64,000 nt of DNA from positions 24,474-88,473 of the forward strand of contig NZ_NMQT01000050.1 in NCBI RefSeq assembly GCF_002234405.1. The letters are read 5' to 3'. Below the pieces are notes generated by a model. The model made no database searches, was not told the origin of the DNA, and saw nothing but the letters and a program-made list of their open reading frames with translations. Positions 60,889 through 64,000 of this stretch are shown in pieces. This DNA comes from Amycolatopsis thailandensis. GTDB taxonomy: Bacteria; Actinomycetota; Actinomycetes; Mycobacteriales; Pseudonocardiaceae. The first letter of the stretch is position 1, and each line of letters starts with the position of its first letter. A program made the translations under genes and the position numbers.

Positions 60889-61307
60889 CAGTTCTCGGTC
60901 TCTTTCCCGTCCTCGGCGCCCGCCCGCAATCGCTGGACGAGTACCGACTCCTCACCCGCCGCGTCGAAATCGGCCAGCAGGACGGCCACCGCCTCGCGGA
61001 CCAGCCTGCCGCGGTCGAGCACGAGCCCGTGCTTCGCCCGGAGGTTCAGCCTGGCCTGCTCCATCGCCAGCAGTTCGTCGCCGGAGACGTAGACGGTGAT
61101 CTTCGCGTCGTGCTTGGTCCGCCCCGAACCGCTGCGCGCGGCGCGGGTCAGCCGGTCGTTGTGCGCTGTCTCGTCCCCTGAACCGTTCCCGTCGCCGTTC
61201 CCCGTCGAGGGGGCGGGATGCGCGGGCGCGGGCGGGAGATCGAGGGCCGGGCTGGAGGTGATCCTGAAGAGTTCGGACGCTCCGGGCAGGGAAGCTCGCC
61301 TGCTCAC
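60888..61307 (-). CDS. Small ribbon-helix-helix-like protein between parA and scpA
   Basis: This 139-residue protein has a low-complexity first half and a C-terminal domain KITVYVSGDELLAMEQARLNLRAKHG (~70-95), with a strand-helix-helix pattern of RHH DNA-binding proteins. It lies between parA and scpA with ATGA-type overlaps on both sides, so it is translated with them. In other actinobacteria a similar small gene sits at this position. It probably binds DNA with ParA or regulates the operon; no experiment is known to me. Confidence 0.7.
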   Translation of the reverse strand: MSRRASLPGASELFRITSSPALDLPPAPAHPAPSTGNGDGNGSGDETAHNDRLTRAARSGSGRTKHDAKITVYVSGDELLAMEQARLNLRAKHGLVLDRGRLVREAVAVLLADFDAAGEESVLVQRLRAGAEDGKETEN

Positions 61308-62329
61308 CGAGCGATCACCTCACGTGCCAGCGCGCGATAGGCCGCCGCGCCGGCTGATTTGGGAGCCCACGTCGTGATCGGCTCGCCCGCGACCGTCGTC
61401 TCGGGGAACCGCACGGTGCGGTTGATCACCGTGTCGAACACGGTATCGCCGAATGCCTCCACCACTCTCGCCATGACCTCCTTCGAGTGCAGGGTTCTCG
61501 GGTCGTACATGGTGGCGAGAATCCCGGTGATGTCCAGTTTGGGGTTGAGGCGTTCCTGCACCTTCTCGATGGTGTCGATCAGGAGCGCTACGCCTCGCAG
61601 ACTGAAGAACTCGCACTCCAGCGGGATGATCACACCGTCCGCGGCGGTCAGTGCGTTCACCGTCAGCAGGCCTAGCGAGGGCTGGCAGTCGACAAGAACA
61701 TAGTCGTAGTCGTTCATGACCGGACGAAGGACCCGTAACAAAGTGTGTTCGCGCCCTACCTCTGCGACCAACTGGACCTCGGCCGCGGACAGGTCGATGT
61801 TGCTCGGCAGCAGGTCGACGCCGTCCACGCGGGTCTTCCGGATGACGTCGGTGATGCTGACCGAGCGCTCCATGATGACGTTGTAGACCGTCTGGTCCAG
61901 CTCGTGCGGCTGAATGCCGAGGCCGACCGAAAGCGCGCCCTGGGGATCGAAGTCGACCAGCAGCACCCGGCGACCGCATTCGGCGAGCGCCGCGCCCAGG
62001 TTGATGGTCGAGGTCGTCTTGCCGACGCCGCCCTTCTGGTTGCACATGGCCATCACGAGTGCGGGGCCGTGCCGTTCCAGCGGCGGCGGATCGGGGATCT
62101 CGCGATACGGACGGCCCGTCGGGCCGATCGCGTCGACGTCGCGTTCCTGCTGCTTGGCTTCTTTGGCATCTTTGGCGCGCTTGGCCTTGCGGCCGCGGGA
62201 AGAGATCGTGTCCTCCGACGGTTCGTCGCCGTCGTGTTCGGCGGGGGTTGCGATGGTCACCTGGCTGAGGCTCGCGGCAGCCGAACCGGCGGACGCGGAC
62301 GGCTTCGCCGGCTCGTTCGGTGTCGACAT
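61304..62329 (-). CDS. parA: ParA-family ATPase (Soj-like)
   Basis: This 341-residue protein has a basic/low-complexity N-terminus (1-85) and a deviant Walker A KGGVGKTT (99-106), followed by LLVDFDPQGAL and VLVDCQPSLGLLTVNAL. It belongs to the Soj/ParA group, but no parB is adjacent; it is next to scpAB, so it is the secondary ParA found near scpAB in actinobacteria. ATG 62329 is preceded by AGGAG at 10 bases. Confidence 0.88.
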   Translation of the reverse strand: MSTPNEPAKPSASAGSAAASLSQVTIATPAEHDGDEPSEDTISSRGRKAKRAKDAKEAKQQERDVDAIGPTGRPYREIPDPPPLERHGPALVMAMCNQKGGVGKTTSTINLGAALAECGRRVLLVDFDPQGALSVGLGIQPHELDQTVYNVIMERSVSITDVIRKTRVDGVDLLPSNIDLSAAEVQLVAEVGREHTLLRVLRPVMNDYDYVLVDCQPSLGLLTVNALTAADGVIIPLECEFFSLRGVALLIDTIEKVQERLNPKLDITGILATMYDPRTLHSKEVMARVVEAFGDTVFDTVINRTVRFPETTVAGEPITTWAPKSAGAAAYRALAREVIAR

Positions 62330-62421
62330 AACGCGAAAGCTCCTCTTCGGCAGGATCCTCGGCAGCCTATGCGCGATTCGCGAGTCGAGCCAACGAGGCA
62401 CGCCGGGATCGACCGGGTCGA

Positions 62422-63357
62422 TTAGCCGAGCGCGCGGGGATGTGCTGTCGCGTAAACCTCGCGGAGCGTGTTGACCGTGACCAGCGTGTACACCTGGGTG
62501 GTGGTCACCGAAGCGTGGCCGAGCAGTTCCTGTACGACGCGGACGTCGGCGCCGCCTTCGAGAAGGTGCGTCGCGAAGGAATGGCGCAACGTATGCGGGG
62601 AAACGCCCGCCGTGATGCCCGCGGATTCCGCGGTGTCCTTGAGGACCTGCCACGCGCTCTGCCGGGACAGCCGGGAGCCGCGCGCGTTCAGGAACATCGC
62701 CGGTGTCCCCCGGCCATGGACGGCGAGCGCCGGCCGCGCCCGGACGAGATACGCGTGCACCGCTTCGAGCGCGGGGCGGCCGATCGGCACGATGCGCTGT
62801 TTGCCACCCTTGCCGTCGAGCAGCACCGTCCGTTCGGCGTCGTCGATGTCGTCGACGTCGAGCCCGACGGCCTCGGAGATCCGCGCGCCGGTGGAGTAGA
62901 GCAGTTCCAGCAGCGCCCGGTCCCGCAGCGGCCGTTCGCCCTCGGGCGACGGGGTTTCCAGCAGTTTCAGCACGTCATCGACCGGCAGCGCCTTCGGCAG
63001 TCGTTTGGCCGCCGCGGGCGGACGGACCTCGCGGGCCGGGTCGTGCTCGGTGATGCCGTCGGCGTGCGCGAACTTGTGCAGCCCCCGCACCGCGACCAGC
63101 GCGCGAGCGGCCGAAGAGGCGGCAAGCGGCTGATGGTCTTCGTCGCCTTCGCGCAGCGCGGCGCCGAACGAGGTGATGTGCGCCGAGGTGACGTCGGCGA
63201 AGCGCTCGACGTCGGCGCCGCCGAGATACGCGGTGTACCGGCGCAGGTCGCGGGAGTAGCTGTCGAGGGTGTTCCGCGCGGTTCCGCGCTCGACCACCAG
63301 ATGGTCGAGGTAAGCGGCGACCACCTGGGCGACTCCGGCACCGCCAGCCCGTGACAC
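62422..63357 (-). CDS. xerD: Tyrosine recombinase XerD
   Basis: This full-length 311-residue Xer recombinase has a SAM-like core-binding domain (~10-105). The catalytic residues are all present: Arg159 (TGARISE), Lys in DGKGGKQR (~184), His255-xx-Arg258 (HTLRHSF), His281 (LLGHAS) and Tyr290 (TTQVYT). It resolves chromosome dimers at dif. It lies upstream of parA and scpAB as in many actinobacteria. No dif site is visible here. Confidence 0.93.
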   Translation of the reverse strand: MSRAGGAGVAQVVAAYLDHLVVERGTARNTLDSYSRDLRRYTAYLGGADVERFADVTSAHITSFGAALREGDEDHQPLAASSAARALVAVRGLHKFAHADGITEHDPAREVRPPAAAKRLPKALPVDDVLKLLETPSPEGERPLRDRALLELLYSTGARISEAVGLDVDDIDDAERTVLLDGKGGKQRIVPIGRPALEAVHAYLVRARPALAVHGRGTPAMFLNARGSRLSRQSAWQVLKDTAESAGITAGVSPHTLRHSFATHLLEGGADVRVVQELLGHASVTTTQVYTLVTVNTLREVYATAHPRALG

Positions 63358-63443
63358 ACGGACACTCTAGGACCACCGGGACCCGTTCGGGTGTTCGCCG
63401 CGCGTACCCGCGTCAAGGGTGTGAAACGGGCTACCTTGGGACC

Positions 63444-63935
63444 ATGTCCCAGCAACCGGACCCGGAGGAGATGCGCGTCGGCACCGCCGAGCGCGAAGAG
63501 GCGGCGCGCCTGCTCGCCGACCACTACAGCCAGGGGAGGATCACTCCGGACGAATACGAGGGCCGCGTTCTCGCCGCGTACGAGGCCGTGACGTTCGGCG
63601 AAATCCGGCCGCTGTTCCAGGACCTGCCCGCGCCGCATCCGGCGTACCTGGCGCCGCCGCCGCGTTTCGAGCCGCCGCCGTTCGTCCCCGTCTACCAGCA
63701 GCCGGCCGTGCTCCTGCCGTACTCGCCGAAGTCGAAGGTCGCCGCCGGGGTGCTCCAGATCGTGCTGCCGTTCGGGATCGGGCGCTTCTACACCGGCCAC
63801 ATCGGGATCGCGCTCGCCCAGCTGGCGGTCGTGGTGTTCACGTGCGGCATCGGGGTGGTGTGGCCGATAGTGGACGGAATCGTCCTGTTGGCGAACGGTG
63901 GCACCGACGCGCAGGGACACCGTCTCCGAGACTGA
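63444..63935 (+). CDS. DUF1707 and TM2 domain membrane protein
   Basis: This 163-residue protein has an N-terminal DUF1707 domain (MRVGTAEREEAARLLADHYSQGRITPDEYEGRV, ~10-50), a Pro-rich linker and a C-terminal TM2 domain (two helices, ~100-150, with the GIGRFYTGHIGIAL turn). The function of both domains is poorly known; TM2 proteins are often multidrug-tolerance or phage-sensitivity related by association only. It is divergent from xerD, with 86 bases between. Confidence 0.85.
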   Translation: MSQQPDPEEMRVGTAEREEAARLLADHYSQGRITPDEYEGRVLAAYEAVTFGEIRPLFQDLPAPHPAYLAPPPRFEPPPFVPVYQQPAVLLPYSPKSKVAAGVLQIVLPFGIGRFYTGHIGIALAQLAVVVFTCGIGVVWPIVDGIVLLANGGTDAQGHRLRD

Positions 63936-63961
63936 GCCCCTCCGCCCCAAGAACGTCATGA

Positions 63962-64000
63962 GGGGTCCCCATAGGACATATTTCGTCCTAAGGGGACCCC
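63962..64000. repeat. Palindrome GGGGTCCCC type at the window end
   Basis: GGGGTCCCCATAGGAC and GTCCTAAGGGGACCCC form a 16-bp imperfect stem around ATATTTC. Each arm again contains an inner palindrome (GGGG-T-CCCC). It follows the TM2 gene, and its outer flank may continue beyond the window. Confidence 0.75.

Noticed and set aside
61304..62329. Chromosomal origin-proximal parAB locus
   Set aside because: No parB, rsmG or parS motifs are present; the neighbours are scpAB and xerD, so this is the secondary ParA.

Overview
This window is high-GC actinobacterial chromosome. An AftD-type arabinofuranosyltransferase and an MptA/MptB-type alpha-1,6-mannosyltransferase point to an organism with an arabinogalactan-type wall. 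The dense secondary-metabolism-style genes (SARP regulator, P450, Pls-like NRPS) and the gene orders fit Pseudonocardiales, most likely Amycolatopsis or a close relative. This assignment is inference; no rRNA or other taxonomic marker is present. I found no tRNA, rRNA, CRISPR array or complete insertion sequence.

Layout. 1-8.7 kb: the cut-off end of an AbiEi/DUF559-like gene, then a cell-envelope block (AftD, a methyltransferase, a polytopic GT-C-like protein, a VWA/solute-binding lipoprotein-like protein). 8.8-20 kb: a PAS-GGDEF-EAL protein with a degenerate EAL domain, secreted and cytosolic alpha/beta hydrolases, a P450, an S-adenosylmethionine methyltransferase, an NTF2-like secreted protein, a large AfsR/SARP-type regulator and an epoxide hydrolase. 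20-30.8 kb: a coherent uronic-acid regulon. The minus-strand operon runs sodium symporter, 5-dehydro-4-deoxyglucarate dehydratase, glucarate dehydratase, an unrecognised TIM-barrel-like protein, semialdehyde dehydrogenase and a secreted PL8 polysaccharide lyase. Divergent to it are an IclR regulator and uronate dehydrogenase. Together they predict oxidation of hexuronate through glucarate to 2-oxoglutarate, with the lyase supplying substrate and IclR as switch at two matching palindromes. 30.7-38.4 kb: an alpha-mannosyltransferase, a two-component system, a MarR/MFS-efflux/amidohydrolase module and a membrane-anchored cyclophilin. 38.4-45 kb: two translationally coupled GH95-like glycosidases, an unusual tyrosine-recombinase fusion and a second AbiEi/DUF559-like gene. 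45-50.6 kb: an M1 metallopeptidase beside a 1300-residue Pls-type NRPS whose adenylation pocket reads as lysine-like. 50.8-63.4 kb: the conserved housekeeping block xerD-parA-(RHH)-scpA-scpB-rluB ... cmk-plsC-der, interrupted by a K+/H+ antiporter pair, a DUF4267 protein and a secreted Xaa-Pro dipeptidyl-peptidase. 63.4 kb to the end: a DUF1707/TM2 protein.

The most unusual non-coding signal is a class of long intergenic palindromes. Their stems differ in sequence, but they share a pentanucleotide centre (CTCAA or a near variant), and each arm of the stem is often itself a small palindrome with a 3-base spacer. At least six such elements occur here, mostly at gene ends, and one has been read into the C-terminus of the mannosyltransferase. 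A separate inverted array of 21-bp units lies at 14.5 kb. I do not recognise either as a described element.
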